Positions 1 through 9,271 of a stretch of DNA of 64,000 nucleotides are shown here, piece after piece; the first letter of the stretch is position 1; each line of letters starts with the position of its first letter. The DNA is from Pantoea sp. SOD02. GTDB taxonomy: Bacteria; Pseudomonadota; Gammaproteobacteria; Enterobacterales; Enterobacteriaceae. The stretch lies in the NCBI RefSeq assembly GCF_024707505.1, contig NZ_CP102604.1, positions 2,170,001-2,234,000 of the forward strand, given 5' to 3'. The translations under genes were made by a program, and so were the position numbers. A model generated the notes under the pieces. It saw only the letters and a program-made list of their open reading frames with translations. It was not told the origin of the DNA and searched no databases.

Positions 1-210
1 TTTGCGCCACAGGCTGCGTTTTGGCCGCAGCGCAGCTTCCACCACTTTTTCGCCTTCGCCCTCTTCCAGCGGCTCGGCTTCTGCCGTGGCGAGAAAGGCC
101 TTCTCGCTATCCGCGCTAAAGGTTTGGGCGGCGCGCAGTGGTTTTTCCGCTTCAACTGTCAGCGGACGGGCGAAATCAATGCGTCCTTTTAAAGGTGTTT
201 CATCGCTCAT
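1..210 (-). CDS. ycjF: YcjF inner-membrane protein (DUF697), N-terminal part only
   Basis: The N-terminal 70 codons of YcjF; the rest lies beyond the left edge of the window. The protein opens MSDETPLKGRIDFARPL, followed by an acidic stretch (EAEPLEEGEGEK) like the soluble N-terminus of the family. YcjF homologues are inner-membrane proteins of unknown biochemistry, almost always paired with YcjX. The start codon overlaps the ycjX stop in an ATGA arrangement, so the two are translationally coupled. The membrane segments of the family would lie outside the window. The identification rests on this start, the position after ycjX and the N-terminal similarity. Confidence 0.85.
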   Translation of the reverse strand, partial: MSDETPLKGRIDFARPLTVEAEKPLRAAQTFSADSEKAFLATAEAEPLEEGEGEKVVEAALRPKRSLWRK

Positions 211-1604
211 CGCAATTTATCTCCCAGTAAAAATTCCAGTGCGGCATCCATCCGAATATGCGGCAGTGGACGATCGACATCCAACTGCTGCGGCCGGAAC
301 TGTTCAAACTGAAATCCCTGCTGTTGCCAGAAATTGTGGCCTGGCAAGCGCGGCGGCACTTCGCCGGGATAGAACGTCAGCGCTTCATTATCGGCTAAAC
401 GATGACCACGCAACGCCGGTAACTTCTCGCCGCGATGATCAACCAGCCCACTTTCCGTTGCCTGCACCGAGGCCAAACCGAGGCAATCCATGTTGATGCC
501 TTCGAACGCCGCGTTCTGCCACGCGTCCTGTACCAACTGCTGCAACAGCGACACCATATTGGCATGCTGATCTGAAGTCACATGATCGGCCTTAGTGGCG
601 GCAAACAGCAGTTTATCGATGACCGGAGAAAACAGGCGGCGGAACAGCGTGCGCTGACCGTAATGGAAACTCTGCATCAGTTGCGTCAACGCGAGGCGCA
701 TATCGTTGAACGCTTGCGGCCCGCTGTTCAGTGGTTGCAGACAATCGACCAACACGATTTGGCGATCGAAGCGCAGGAAATGATTTTTGTAGAATCCTTT
801 CACCACGTGCTGGCAGTAATAGTTGAAACGCTGCTGCAGCATGGCGAAGTTACTGCCCGCTGGCGCTTGAGCCAGCTTGCTAACCTGCATCTCATCGACC
901 TGCGGCCACGGGAAGAACTGCAGCGCCGGCGCGCCGGCCATATCGCCAGGCAACACAAAGCGGCCCGGCTGGATGAAGTGCAAACCTTCGCTTTTGCATT
1001 GGTGCAGGTAATCGGTCCAGGCTGCGGCAATCGCTGCCAGACGATTTTCATCTGCGAGCGCAAAAGGATCGAGATCGGCGCACAAGCTGCGCCAATGTGC
1101 TGACCATTCGGCGCGATCGCCCTGCAACAAGCCCACCATCTGGCGTGACCAGCTAAGATAATCCTGCGCCAGCATCGGCAGATCCAACAGCCATTCGCCG
1201 GGATAATCGACGATTTCGAGGTAAAGCGTGGCGGTATCTTTGAAATGGCGCAGCAACGATTCATCCGGACGATAGCGCAGCGCCAGGCGCATTTCGCTTA
1301 CGCCACGCGTGGGCGTCGGCCACATCGGCGGCGTGCCGTACAGCTGCGCCAGACCTTCATCGTAGGTGAAACGCGGCGTGCCGAGTTCGCGCTGCGGTAC
1401 GCGCTTGACGCCCAGCAGGCGATCTTCGCGCACCACGGAAAACAGCGGCAAACGTGCGCCGCTGTGGACATTAAGAAGCTGGTTAACCAGCGAAGTGATA
1501 AACGCGGTTTTGCCGCTGCGGCTCAAACCGGTTACAGCCAAGCGTAGATGGCGGTCAACACCGCGGTTCATCAACGCCACAAATTCATTTTGCAGTCTTT
1601 TCAT
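207..1604 (-). CDS. ycjX: YcjX, predicted P-loop NTPase (DUF463)
   Basis: A 465-residue protein, the usual family length. A P-loop, GLSRSGKT, lies at about residues 26-33, and the rest matches the DUF463 YcjX-like family of GTP-binding-fold proteins. Its function is not settled; in enterobacteria it belongs to the phage-shock regulon and is thought to act at the inner membrane with YcjF. Here its start lies inside the end of pspD (20-base overlap) and its stop overlaps the ycjF start, so pspABCD-ycjXF reads as one transcription unit. In E. coli, pspE and a sugar-metabolism cluster separate psp from ycjX, so this tighter order is worth noting. Confidence 0.93.
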   Translation of the reverse strand: MKRLQNEFVALMNRGVDRHLRLAVTGLSRSGKTAFITSLVNQLLNVHSGARLPLFSVVREDRLLGVKRVPQRELGTPRFTYDEGLAQLYGTPPMWPTPTRGVSEMRLALRYRPDESLLRHFKDTATLYLEIVDYPGEWLLDLPMLAQDYLSWSRQMVGLLQGDRAEWSAHWRSLCADLDPFALADENRLAAIAAAWTDYLHQCKSEGLHFIQPGRFVLPGDMAGAPALQFFPWPQVDEMQVSKLAQAPAGSNFAMLQQRFNYYCQHVVKGFYKNHFLRFDRQIVLVDCLQPLNSGPQAFNDMRLALTQLMQSFHYGQRTLFRRLFSPVIDKLLFAATKADHVTSDQHANMVSLLQQLVQDAWQNAAFEGINMDCLGLASVQATESGLVDHRGEKLPALRGHRLADNEALTFYPGEVPPRLPGHNFWQQQGFQFEQFRPQQLDVDRPLPHIRMDAALEFLLGDKLR

Positions 1605-1833
1605 CGTTCTCCCTGATGAATCGTGCCGATAAGCGTTTAAACGCTTTGCTCAGCAACGGTTCCAGGGCGGCCGCCAGCAACAGGCGCAGCGGACGGCGCG
1701 CCACCGATTTCACTGCCCAGCCAGCGATCCCGCCGGGCCCGTAAGTTACTGCGCTAATAATGATAAATTTCCCCGCCGACATCAACGCAGGTGTCGCGCG
1801 ACGGCGCAGAGCAGTAAAACGTTGAGTTTGCAT
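1585..1833 (-). CDS. pspD: Phage shock protein D
   Basis: A small basic protein of 82 residues whose centre (YGPGGIAGWAVKSVARRPL, then LLLAAALEPLLSKA) closely matches PspD of E. coli. PspD is a peripheral inner-membrane member of the phage shock system; its exact role is unknown and it is often dispensable. An in-frame ATG five codons upstream is possible, but this start has a good AGAGG ribosome site at proper distance and gives a length near that of relatives. It lies after pspC and overlaps the start of ycjX by 20 bases. Confidence 0.9.
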   Translation of the reverse strand: MQTQRFTALRRRATPALMSAGKFIIISAVTYGPGGIAGWAVKSVARRPLRLLLAAALEPLLSKAFKRLSARFIRENDEKTAK

Positions 1834-1880
1834 AGAGCCTCTTATCACAATAGAAGAAGTGGGCCCGAAAGCCCGGGAAT

Positions 1881-2228
1881 TTAGATCTGGCGGAAGCGGC
1901 TGCGTACGCTGAACGTTTCAGAGGTCACGTAACGTTCCACCTCGCGCACCTTGCGCTCATCGCTTTGCAGCGTTGTTTCCAGCTCGTCGAGCAGTTCACG
2001 TGCGCTGGGTGCCCGTTCAGATGAAGCATCAACGGGTTTCTCGTCCAGCACAAAGCCCAGAATAAAATAGGCGACGATGGTGAACATAAACAGCCCAAGG
2101 AACAGCGACAGCACCACAATCACACGCAGTAAGCGCACCGGGATATCGAGATATTCCGCAATACCCGCGCAGACGCCGCGCACTTTGCCTTGCTGCGGAA
2201 TGCGCCACAGTTTACGGCCATTCATCAT
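1881..2228 (-). CDS. pspC: Phage shock protein C (PspC-domain membrane sensor)
   Basis: 115 residues with an N-terminal PspC domain (KLWRIPQQGKVRGVCAGIAEYL) and one strong transmembrane segment at about residues 33-57, followed by a charged C-terminal tail ending SRFRQI as in E. coli. PspC works with PspB at the inner membrane: under stress such as secretin mislocalisation they draw PspA away from PspF, turning on the operon. The ATG overlaps the pspB stop (ATGA), showing translational coupling. A second ATG directly follows the first; either could be used with the GGAGG upstream. Confidence 0.95.
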   Translation of the reverse strand: MMNGRKLWRIPQQGKVRGVCAGIAEYLDIPVRLLRVIVVLSLFLGLFMFTIVAYFILGFVLDEKPVDASSERAPSARELLDELETTLQSDERKVREVERYVTSETFSVRSRFRQI

Positions 2229-2452
2229 GGTTGCCTCCAGTTTGGATGTTCGGCATCCAAAATGGCTTCCAGCGCTTCCACACGTTCACGCATGCGGCGC
2301 GCATCCTGAGTAATTTGTTGCAAACGCTGCAGGTCACTCGACGATAAATCGGCGCCGCCGTTGCGTTTGTTGCTGTAATGCAGCCATAACCAGATTGGTG
2401 CGACAAACAGCACGAAAATCGTTAAGGGTATGGCTAAAAAAAGTGCGCTCAT
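2225..2452 (-). CDS. pspB: Phage shock protein B
   Basis: 75 residues: an N-terminal transmembrane segment (about residues 3-26, ending IWLWLHYS) followed by a cytoplasmic helical region rich in Arg, Gln and Glu that probably forms a coiled coil. This is the standard PspB layout. PspB and PspC form the inner-membrane sensor that releases PspF from PspA inhibition. It lies 60 bases downstream of pspA, with a GC-rich hairpin in the gap, and overlaps pspC by four bases. Confidence 0.95.
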   Translation of the reverse strand: MSALFLAIPLTIFVLFVAPIWLWLHYSNKRNGGADLSSSDLQRLQQITQDARRMRERVEALEAILDAEHPNWRQP

Positions 2453-2486
2453 TGACTCTCCTTAATCACTAACACCATTTTTAACT

Positions 2487-2506
2487 CGGGCCCACAATCA
2501 GGCCCG
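2487..2506 (-). other. Hairpin in the pspA-pspB gap
   Basis: CGGGCC and GGCCCG arms around an eight-base loop, directly after the pspA stop. There is no uridine run, so it is more likely an RNA-stabilising or attenuating hairpin than a full terminator. This would fit the known excess of PspA over PspB and PspC. That role is inferred. Confidence 0.4.
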
Positions 2507-2512
2507 TGGCGA

Positions 2513-3178
2513 TCACTCAGGGCGATTCATTTTGGCTTTCAGCGCGGCCAGCTGCTGGCTGATTTCATCATCGGCTTTCAGCTCGGCGAACTCCTGATCC
2601 AGACCTTTTGGCTTACCAAAACGCTGGCTTTCTGCTTCTGCTTCCATGTGATCAATGCGACGTTCAAAGGATTCGAAACGTGCCATCGCATCATCAATCT
2701 TGCCGCTATCGAGCTGACGACGCACATCACGTGATGACGATGCCGCCTGATGACGCAGCGTTAACGCTTGCTGACGTGCACGGGTTTCAGTGAGTTTTTT
2801 CTCCAGCTCACCAATCTCACCTTTCATGCGGTCCAGCGTCTCTTCAACCTGGGTAGATTCCTGATGCAGTGCTGCAATCAAATCGGTCAGCTTCTGCTTC
2901 TCAATTAAAGCAGCACGCGCCAGATCTTCTTTACCTTTGTTGATCGCCAGCTCCGCTTTCTCCTGCCATTCGGCCTGCTGAATTTCAGCCTGCTCGCTGC
3001 GGCGCAGCAGCTGTTTCTTTTCTGCCAGCGCACGGGCTGAGGTTGAACGGACTTCTACCAGCGTGTCTTCCATTTCCTGAATCATCAGGCGTACCAGTTT
3101 CTGCGGATCTTCGGCGCGCTCCAGCAGAGAGTTGATGTTAGCGTTCACGATGTCGGCGAAACGAGAAAAAATACCCAT
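2513..3178 (-). CDS. pspA: Phage shock protein A (membrane-binding ESCRT-III-like effector)
   Basis: 221 residues, one fewer than E. coli PspA. It opens [20 protein letters not shown], the amphipathic membrane-binding helix, and then is almost wholly alpha-helical coiled coil rich in Glu, Lys and Gln. PspA has two jobs: it binds and inhibits the activator PspF, and on membrane stress it assembles on the inner membrane to limit proton leakage. An in-frame ATG 16 codons upstream is rejected because this start has a GAGGA site and the conserved first residues. It is first in the operon, behind a sigma-54 promoter. Confidence 0.97.
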   Translation of the reverse strand: MGIFSRFADIVNANINSLLERAEDPQKLVRLMIQEMEDTLVEVRSTSARALAEKKQLLRRSEQAEIQQAEWQEKAELAINKGKEDLARAALIEKQKLTDLIAALHQESTQVEETLDRMKGEIGELEKKLTETRARQQALTLRHQAASSSRDVRRQLDSGKIDDAMARFESFERRIDHMEAEAESQRFGKPKGLDQEFAELKADDEISQQLAALKAKMNRPE

Positions 3179-3229
3179 AATGATGTTCCTCAAATTTTGT
3201 GTGTAGGTGCGCGAGGCGCTCATCACTAA

Positions 3230-3246
3230 TACAATTTGCGTGCCAA
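3230..3246 (-). promoter_or_regulatory. Sigma-54 promoter of the psp operon
   Basis: On the minus strand the sequence reads TTGGCACGCAAATTGTA, a close match to the sigma-54 consensus (TGGCAC, spacer, TTGCA/T), with the GG and TG dinucleotides correctly spaced. It resembles the E. coli pspA promoter and lies about 50 bases before pspA. PspF, encoded divergently, is the expected enhancer-binding activator. The AT-rich sequence between here and pspF is where its upstream sites and IHF would be expected. Confidence 0.9.
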
Positions 3247-3342
3247 CTTTTAATTCATTGATTTTATGCCATTTGTTTATTTTACATCCGCCGGAACATC
3301 CCTTAAGGTAGTGAAATTGATTAATCAGTGGCGAATTTCATC

Positions 3343-4341
3343 ATGTCGAATAGTTCTGACAACCTTTTAGGTGAATCGAATAACTTTCTGGAAGTACTGG
3401 AACAGGTTTCGCGCCTGGCACCGCTGGAAAAACCGGTGCTGGTGATTGGCGAACGCGGGACAGGGAAAGAGCTGATCGCCAGCCGCCTGCATTATCTGTC
3501 GAACCGTTGGGAAGGTCCGTTTGTTTCGCTGAACTGCGCCGCGCTGAATGAAAACCTGCTCGATTCCGAACTGTTCGGCCATGAAGCCGGCGCTTTTACC
3601 GGGGCGCAAAAACGCCATCTGGGACGCTTCGAACGCGCCGATGGCGGCACGCTGTTTCTCGATGAACTCGCCACCGCACCGATGCTGGTGCAGGAGAAAT
3701 TGCTGCGCGTGATTGAATATGGCCAGCTGGAGCGCGTGGGCGGCAATCAATCTTTGCAGGTCAATGTGCGGCTGGTTTGCGCCACCAACGAAGATCTGCC
3801 CGCGCTTGCCGCCGCCGGAAAATTCCGCGCCGACCTGCTCGATCGCCTCGCCTTTGATGTGGTGCAGCTGCCGCCGTTGCGTGAACGCCGCAGTGACATC
3901 CTGGTGATGGCCAACCATTTCGCGATTCAGATGTGCCGTGAGCTGGGCTTGCCGCTGTTCCCAGGCTTCAGCGATCGCGCCCAACTGACGCTACTGAATC
4001 ACAGCTGGCCCGGCAACGTGCGCGAGCTAAAGAACGTTGTCGAGCGTTCGGTCTATCGCCACCACAGCGCCGACGACGAGCTGGATAACATCATCATTAA
4101 CCCGTTTGCACCACGCACGCCGCCAGCCAACGTCACAGCCGAACCGGCCTCATCTGCTTTGCCTTCCCTGCCGCTGGATTTACGTCAGTGGCAAAATCAG
4201 CAGGAGCGCGAGTTGGTAGAAGCGAGTTTGCAGCAGGCCAAATACAACCAGCGCCGCGCCGCCGAGTTGTTGCGTGTGACGTATCATCAGTTGCGGGCCA
4301 TGATGAAGAAGCACGGGATTCAGGCCCGCGACGAGGATTAG
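3343..4341 (+). CDS. pspF: PspF, sigma-54-dependent activator of the psp operon
   Basis: 332 residues forming an AAA+ sigma-54 activator without a receiver domain. Visible are Walker A (GERGTGKE, residues 36-43), the sigma-54 contact loop GAFTGA (83-88), Walker B (GGTLFLDEL, about 101-109) and a C-terminal Fis-type helix-turn-helix (YNQRRAAELLRVTYHQLRAM). PspF activates pspA transcription unless held by PspA. A GTG five codons upstream is possible, but this ATG leads directly into the conserved DNLLGE start. It is divergent from pspA across about 165 bases. Confidence 0.96.
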   Translation: MSNSSDNLLGESNNFLEVLEQVSRLAPLEKPVLVIGERGTGKELIASRLHYLSNRWEGPFVSLNCAALNENLLDSELFGHEAGAFTGAQKRHLGRFERADGGTLFLDELATAPMLVQEKLLRVIEYGQLERVGGNQSLQVNVRLVCATNEDLPALAAAGKFRADLLDRLAFDVVQLPPLRERRSDILVMANHFAIQMCRELGLPLFPGFSDRAQLTLLNHSWPGNVRELKNVVERSVYRHHSADDELDNIIINPFAPRTPPANVTAEPASSALPSLPLDLRQWQNQQERELVEASLQQAKYNQRRAAELLRVTYHQLRAMMKKHGIQARDED

Positions 4342-4344
4342 CCA

Positions 4345-4364
4345 GGTCGCCATAAATGGCGCCC
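4345..4364. repeat. 20-base palindrome, copy 1
   Basis: Two nine-base arms, GGTCGCCAT and ATGGCGCCC (one mismatch), around an AA loop, directly behind the pspF stop. The same palindrome with perfect arms lies behind fabI at 11004. Two copies, each just after a gene, suggest a dispersed palindromic repeat that may also act as an RNA-end hairpin. Confidence 0.5.
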
Positions 4365-4515
4365 CTACGTTTTATCGCACAGGTGTGTGGCGCTTTTCCC
4401 AAAAGCTTTTGCGCGGATGCAAGGCGGCAAGTGCGATAATCCCCGGGAGCATACATCAGTATGTGACCGGGGTTAGCGTGCGCAGCCAACGCAGCAGCGG
4501 CGTAAAAGATGACGG
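4365..4515. repeat. Structured non-coding segment, possible dispersed intergenic element
   Basis: About 150 GC-rich bases between the palindrome after pspF and the RyhB terminator. It holds a clear imperfect hairpin at 4441-4472 (outer CCCCGG/CCGGGG, inner CATAC/GTATG). Reading frames across it lack ribosome sites and plausible proteins. It has the look of an enterobacterial intergenic repeat, but no second copy of this part was found in the window, so its repeat nature is unproven. Confidence 0.35.
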
Positions 4516-4529
4516 GAAAAACGTCACAC

Positions 4530-4554
4530 AAAAAAAAGCCCGCGAGACGCGGGC
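4530..4554 (-). terminator. Intrinsic terminator of ryhB
   Basis: On the minus strand a GCCCGCG/CGCGGGC stem with a TCT loop is followed by eight T, a textbook Rho-independent terminator. It supplies the U-rich 3' end needed for Hfq binding. Confidence 0.92.
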
Positions 4555-4619
4555 AACTAATACTGGAAGCAATGTGAGCAATGTCGTGCTCTTCTTCGGT
4601 AGAGCCACCGTCGAAGCGC
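4530..4619 (-). ncRNA. ryhB: RyhB-type iron-responsive small RNA
   Basis: The minus strand contains the conserved RyhB core (GAGCACGACATTGCTCACAT, followed by TGCTTCCAGTATTA) and then an intrinsic terminator (GCCCGCGTCTCGCGGGC plus eight T). RyhB is made when iron is scarce; with Hfq it pairs with mRNAs of iron-using proteins and lowers their expression. The 5' end, about G4619, is placed from the upstream promoter, giving an RNA of about 90 nucleotides, the size of E. coli RyhB. In E. coli the gene sits between yhhX and yhhY; here it lies between pspF and sapA. Core, terminator and Fur-box promoter agree, so the call is strong, although transcription itself is inferred. Confidence 0.93.
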
Positions 4620-4625
4620 AGAAGA

Positions 4626-4655
4626 ATAATAATCATTCTTATTATCATCTGTAAA
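4626..4655 (-). promoter_or_regulatory. ryhB promoter with overlapping Fur box
   Basis: On the minus strand a -35 TTTACA and a -10 TATTAT are separated by 18 bases. Between and over them lies GATAATAAGAATGATTATT, matching the 19-base Fur consensus at most positions. Fur-iron would therefore block RNA polymerase when iron is plentiful, as for ryhB in other enterobacteria. The sites are seen; the regulation is inferred from the family. Confidence 0.85.
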
Positions 4656-4806
4656 CCCCTAATTGAGAATATTTCTCATTTCCACACAGAGATTGTGATT
4701 ACCCCATCGCCACTTTGGCGAAAAACACAGCAGAAGTGTCGCGAATTTGGGGAGTACGTGACGTTTAAGATACACTCACGCTATTGCCTCAGAATCGTTG
4801 AGTTCT

Positions 4807-6429
4807 ATGCCAAAATTATTCCCCTCTCTGCTGCTTGGTCTCAGCATGATGAGCGCGTCAGCGTGGGCCGCGCCAACGGACAACATCCGCAACAGCGGCT
4901 TTGTCTATTGCGTTAACGGCACGGTTAATACCTTCAACCCACAAATGGTCAGCAGCGGCTTAGTCGTCGATACGCTGGCGGCGCAGCTGTATGACCGGCT
5001 GCTGGACGTGGATCCTTATACTTATCGACTGATTCCCGACCTCGCCCAGAGCTGGGAAGTGCGGGATAACGGCGCAACCTACCGTTTCCACCTGCGCAAA
5101 GATGTCGCCTTCCAGCGCACCAACTGGTTTAAACCGACGCGTAAAATGAACGCCGATGATGTGGTGTTCAGCTTTGCGCGTATGTTTGATCGCAAGCATC
5201 CGTGGCATAACGTTAACGGCGGCAGCTATCCCTATTTTGATAGCCTGCAGTTTGCCGATTCAGTGCAGAGCGTGAAAAAGCTCGATAGCGATACGGTTGA
5301 AATCCGCCTCAACAGCCCGGACGCCTCATTCCTGTGGCACATCGCGACGCATTACGCGCCGATTTTGTCGCAGGAGTACGCCAATAATCTCAGCGCCAAA
5401 GGCCAGCAGGAACAGCTGGATCGCGAACCGGTCGGCACCGGCCCGTTCCAACTGAGCGAATACCGCACCGGACAATATCTGCGCCTGGCGCGTAATCCAC
5501 AGTACTGGAAAGGCGTGCCGCGTCTGCAGCAGGTGGTGATTGATTTGGGCGTCGGCGGCACCGGACGTCTGTCCAAACTGCTGACCGGCGAATGCGATGT
5601 ACTGGCCTATCCCGCCGCCAGCCAGCTGAGCATTTTGCGCGACGATCCGCGTCTGCGCATGACGCTGCGTCCTGGTATGAACATCGCGTATCTGGCGTTC
5701 AATACCCGCAAGCCGCCGCTCGATCGCCCGGAAGTGCGCCACGCGCTGGCGCTAGCGATCAATAACGAACGCCTGATGGAATCGATCTATTACGGCACCG
5801 CCGAAACTGCCGCCTCGATTTTGCCGCGTGCGTCCTGGGCTTATGACAACGATGCGCGCGTCACCGAATACAATCCGGCCAAAGCGCGTGAAGAGTTGAA
5901 AGCGCTGGGGCTGGAAGATCTGCATTTACGTCTGGTTGTGCCCTCTTCCTCGCAGTCGTGGAATCCCAGCCCGCTGAAAACCGCCGAACTGCTGCAAGCG
6001 GATTTGGCGCAGATTGGCGTGCGCGTCACCATCGCGCCGGTGGAAGGTCGTTTCCAGGAAGCGCAGTTGATGGAGATGAATCACGATCTCACGCTTACCG
6101 GCTGGGCAACCGACAGTAACGATCCCGACAGTTTCTTTCGCCCACTATTAAGCTGCGCGGCGATCCGTTCGCAGACCAACTACGCACACTGGTGCTCGCC
6201 CGCCTTTGATGAGGCATTGCAGCACGCGCTGTTGTCCCAGCAGCTGTCGGCACGCATTGATAGCTACGACAAGGCGCAGCAGATTTTGGCGCAAGAGCTG
6301 CCGGTGCTGCCTCTGGCCTCGTCGCTGCGTTTGCAAGCCTATCGGCATGACATCAAAGGTTTGGTGTTAAGCCCGTTTGGTAACGCCTCTTTCGCCGGCG
6401 TTTACCGCGATGAGAGCAGCGAGGAGTAA
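4807..6429 (+). CDS. sapA: SapA, periplasmic substrate-binding protein of the Sap ABC transporter
   Basis: 540 residues. A signal peptide ([21 protein letters not shown], cut before APTDN) precedes a family-5 extracellular solute-binding protein close to E. coli SapA throughout (for example [19 protein letters not shown] and [20 protein letters not shown]). SapA is the binding component of the SapABCDF importer, linked to antimicrobial peptide resistance in Salmonella and Haemophilus and to putrescine export in E. coli. An upstream TTG in frame is rejected: the ATG gives a proper signal peptide. It is first in the operon, with two bases before sapB. The ribosome site is weak. Confidence 0.95.
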   Translation: MPKLFPSLLLGLSMMSASAWAAPTDNIRNSGFVYCVNGTVNTFNPQMVSSGLVVDTLAAQLYDRLLDVDPYTYRLIPDLAQSWEVRDNGATYRFHLRKDVAFQRTNWFKPTRKMNADDVVFSFARMFDRKHPWHNVNGGSYPYFDSLQFADSVQSVKKLDSDTVEIRLNSPDASFLWHIATHYAPILSQEYANNLSAKGQQEQLDREPVGTGPFQLSEYRTGQYLRLARNPQYWKGVPRLQQVVIDLGVGGTGRLSKLLTGECDVLAYPAASQLSILRDDPRLRMTLRPGMNIAYLAFNTRKPPLDRPEVRHALALAINNERLMESIYYGTAETAASILPRASWAYDNDARVTEYNPAKAREELKALGLEDLHLRLVVPSSSQSWNPSPLKTAELLQADLAQIGVRVTIAPVEGRFQEAQLMEMNHDLTLTGWATDSNDPDSFFRPLLSCAAIRSQTNYAHWCSPAFDEALQHALLSQQLSARIDSYDKAQQILAQELPVLPLASSLRLQAYRHDIKGLVLSPFGNASFAGVYRDESSEE

Positions 6430-6431
6430 GC

Positions 6432-7397
6432 ATGATTATCTATATTCTGCGTCGCGTGGTGCTGCTGCTGATCACCCTGTTTTTGCTGTCGCTGGTGAGC
6501 TTTAGCCTGAGCTACTTCACGCCAAACGCCCCGCTCGAAGGCGCGTCGCTGTTTGATGCGTGGTGGTTCTGGTTTAAGGGCTTACTGCAGTTTGATTTCG
6601 GCGTCTCCAGCACTAACGGACAGCCGATTGATCTTCAGCTGCGCGAAGTGTTTCCTGCCACGCTGGAGCTGTGCGTGATGGCGTTTATTCTGGCGCTGCT
6701 GGTGGGCATTCCACTGGGAATTTGCGCCGGCGTGATGCGCAAAAAATGGCAGGATAAAGCCATCAGCGCGCTGGCGCTGCTCGGCTTCTCAATGCCGGTG
6801 TTTTGGCTGGCGCTGCTGTTTACGCTGTTCTTCTCATTAACGCTCGGCTGGTTGCCGGTTTCCGGGCGTTTCGACCTGCTCTATCCGGTGCAAAACGTTA
6901 CCGGCTTTGCGCTGATTGATGCCTGGCTGAGCCCGTCGCCGTGGCGGCATGAAATGCTGATCAGCGCATTGACGCACATGATTTTGCCGGTGGTGGTGTT
7001 GGCGGTTGCGCCCGCTACCGAGATGATTCGCTTACTGCGCAGCAGCACCAGCGATGTGATGGACAAGAACTACGTTAAAGCTGCCGCCACACGCGGGCTG
7101 TCACGCTTCACGGTGATCCGCCGCCACGTGCTGCACAACGCGCTGCCGCCAGTGATTCCGCGCCTTGGCCTGCAATTTTCCACCATGCTGACGCTGGCGA
7201 TGATTACCGAGGTGGTGTTCAACTGGCCGGGAATTGGCCGCTGGTTGATTAACGCCATTCGCCAGCAGGATTACGCGGCGATTTCCGCTGGCGTGATGGT
7301 GGTAGGAGGTCTGGTGATTCTGGTCAGCGTGTTGTCCGATATTCTGGGTGCGGCACTTAACCCGCTGAAACATAAGGAATGGTATGCCCTTAGATAA
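6432..7397 (+). CDS. sapB: SapB, permease subunit of the Sap ABC transporter
   Basis: 321 residues, an inner-membrane permease of the DppB/OppB type: an N-terminal transmembrane helix (about residues 8-28), then five hydrophobic segments, with the EAA-like loop ([24 protein letters not shown]) that contacts the ATPases. It pairs with SapC to form the channel. It starts two bases after sapA and overlaps sapC by 14 bases, so the operon is tightly coupled. Confidence 0.95.
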   Translation: MIIYILRRVVLLLITLFLLSLVSFSLSYFTPNAPLEGASLFDAWWFWFKGLLQFDFGVSSTNGQPIDLQLREVFPATLELCVMAFILALLVGIPLGICAGVMRKKWQDKAISALALLGFSMPVFWLALLFTLFFSLTLGWLPVSGRFDLLYPVQNVTGFALIDAWLSPSPWRHEMLISALTHMILPVVVLAVAPATEMIRLLRSSTSDVMDKNYVKAAATRGLSRFTVIRRHVLHNALPPVIPRLGLQFSTMLTLAMITEVVFNWPGIGRWLINAIRQQDYAAISAGVMVVGGLVILVSVLSDILGAALNPLKHKEWYALR

Positions 7398-8274
7398 TGT
7401 CTACGACGAAAAGCGGCTGCCCAGCACGCTGCGTCGCAGCTGGCAGCGTTTATATCGCGATACCAGCGGCATGGTCGGCTTGTACGGCTTTGGCCTGCTG
7501 CTGTTCCTGTGCCTGTTTGGCGGACTGCTGGCGCCGTATGGCATCGATCAGCAATTCCTCGGTTATCAGCTGCTGCCGCCGTCGTGGTCGCGTTATGGCG
7601 ATGTCTCCTTCTTCCTCGGCACCGACGATTTAGGTCGCGATGTGCTGAGCCGCCTGCTGAGCGGCGTGGCGCCGACAGTGGGCTCGGCGATTCTGGTGAC
7701 GGTACTGGCGGCAATTTGCGCGCTGGTGCTTGGCGTGTTTGCCGGTATCACGCACGGCGTGCGCTCGGCGGTGATGAATCACGTGCTGGATACCTTGCTG
7801 TCGATTCCCTCGCTGCTGCTGGCAATTATCGTGGTGGCGTTTCTCGGCCCGCGTCTGGAACACGCGATGCTGGCGGTGTTTCTCGCGCTGATCCCACGTC
7901 TGGTGCGCGAGATCTATACTGCTGTGCATGATGAGATGGAAAAAGAGTATGTGGTGGCGCTGCGTCTCGATGGCGCGCGCAACCTGAATATCTTGTGGAA
8001 TGCGGTGCTGCCTAACGTGCTGCCGCTGCTGGTGAGCGAATTTACCCGCTCGCTGTCGATGGCAATTCTCGACATCGCCGCACTCGGTTTCCTCGATCTT
8101 GGCGCGCAGCTGCCGTCACCCGAATGGGGTGCGATGCTCGGTGACGCGCTGGAGCTGATCTACGTTGCGCCCTGGACGGTGATGCTACCGGGCGTAGCGC
8201 TGATGGTCAGCGTGTTGATCGTTAACCTGCTGGGCGACGGCATTCGTCGTGCAGTAGAAGCGGGAGTTGAATAA
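7384..8274 (+). CDS. sapC: SapC, permease subunit of the Sap ABC transporter
   Basis: 296 residues of the DppC/OppC type, with an N-terminal cytoplasmic tail, a first membrane helix at about residues 28-50, the [18 protein letters not shown] motif typical of these permeases, and several further helices. The EAA-like loop ([20 protein letters not shown]) is present. It starts inside sapB with a good AAGGAA site, and its last base is shared with the sapD start. Confidence 0.95.
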   Translation: MPLDNVYDEKRLPSTLRRSWQRLYRDTSGMVGLYGFGLLLFLCLFGGLLAPYGIDQQFLGYQLLPPSWSRYGDVSFFLGTDDLGRDVLSRLLSGVAPTVGSAILVTVLAAICALVLGVFAGITHGVRSAVMNHVLDTLLSIPSLLLAIIVVAFLGPRLEHAMLAVFLALIPRLVREIYTAVHDEMEKEYVVALRLDGARNLNILWNAVLPNVLPLLVSEFTRSLSMAILDIAALGFLDLGAQLPSPEWGAMLGDALELIYVAPWTVMLPGVALMVSVLIVNLLGDGIRRAVEAGVE

Positions 8275-9269
8275 TGCCGCTACTGGATATCCGTAACCTG
8301 ACCATCGAATTTATGACCGCTGACGGTCCGGTCAAAGCGGTGGATCGCATCAACCTGACGCTGACCGAAGGTGAAATCCGTGGTTTAGTAGGTGAATCAG
8401 GTTCAGGCAAAAGTCTGATTGCCAAAGCGATTTGCGGCGTCACCAAAGATAACTGGCGCGTCACCGCCGATCGCATGGTGTTTGATGATATCGATCTGCT
8501 GCGCCTGTCACCGCGCGAACGCCGTCGGATTGTCGGTCATAACGTGTCGATGATTTTCCAGGAGCCGCAATCCTGTCTTGATCCGTCGGAAAGTATTGGT
8601 CGCCAGTTGATGCAGGCGATTCCTCGCTGGACGCATAAAGGTCGCTGGTTTAAACGGCTGTGGTTCTGGCGCAAAGTGCGCGCGATTGAGCTGCTGCACC
8701 GCGTCGGTATCAAAGATCATAAAGACATCATGCGCAGTTTCCCGTACGAACTCACCGACGGCGAATGCCAGAAAGTGATGATCGCCATCGCGCTGGCTAA
8801 TCAGCCGCGTTTGCTGATTGCCGATGAACCGACCAATGCGATGGAGCCGACCACGCAGGCGCAGATTTTCCGCCTGCTAAGCCGCCTCAACCAGAATAAC
8901 AACACCACCATTTTGCTGATCAGCCACGATCTGCGCACCATGAGCCATTGGGCTGACCGCATCAATGTAATGTATTGCGGTCAGACGGTGGAAAGCGCGC
9001 AGAGCGAAGAGTTAATGGAGTCGCCGCATCATCCTTACACTCAGGCGCTGATCCGTGCGATGCCCGATTTCGGTAGCGCGCTGCCGCACAAAAGCCGTCT
9101 CAATACGCTGTCTGGTGCGATTCCGTCGCTGGAACATCTGCCGATTGGCTGTCGTTTGGGTCCGCGCTGTCCGTATGCGCAACGTAAGTGCATCGAAACG
9201 CCCCGCCTGACCGGCAATAAAGCGCATCTGTTTGCCTGTCACTTCCCGCTGAATATGGAGAGCCAGTAA
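8274..9269 (+). CDS. sapD: SapD, ATPase subunit of the Sap ABC transporter
   Basis: 331 residues with Walker A GESGSGKS (about 40-47), Walker B ([15 protein letters not shown]) and an oligopeptide-type C-terminal region. The ABC signature is LTDGECQKV rather than LSGGQ; this odd form is typical of SapD and not a sign of decay. In E. coli SapD also binds ATP in support of Trk potassium uptake. A four-cysteine C-terminal region ([14 protein letters not shown]) is typical of this ATPase subfamily. It overlaps sapC by one base. Confidence 0.95.
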   Translation: MPLLDIRNLTIEFMTADGPVKAVDRINLTLTEGEIRGLVGESGSGKSLIAKAICGVTKDNWRVTADRMVFDDIDLLRLSPRERRRIVGHNVSMIFQEPQSCLDPSESIGRQLMQAIPRWTHKGRWFKRLWFWRKVRAIELLHRVGIKDHKDIMRSFPYELTDGECQKVMIAIALANQPRLLIADEPTNAMEPTTQAQIFRLLSRLNQNNNTTILLISHDLRTMSHWADRINVMYCGQTVESAQSEELMESPHHPYTQALIRAMPDFGSALPHKSRLNTLSGAIPSLEHLPIGCRLGPRCPYAQRKCIETPRLTGNKAHLFACHFPLNMESQ

Positions 9270-9271
9270 AC

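Noticed and set aside
4133..4648. 171-residue frame across the end of pspF and the RyhB gene on the minus strand
   Set aside because: It runs through the RyhB promoter, core and terminator and into pspF. The RNA gene explains this strand better.
8761..8800. Degenerate ABC signature of SapD as evidence of an inactive gene
   Set aside because: LTDGECQKV is the usual form in SapD of other enterobacteria, and the Walker motifs are intact.
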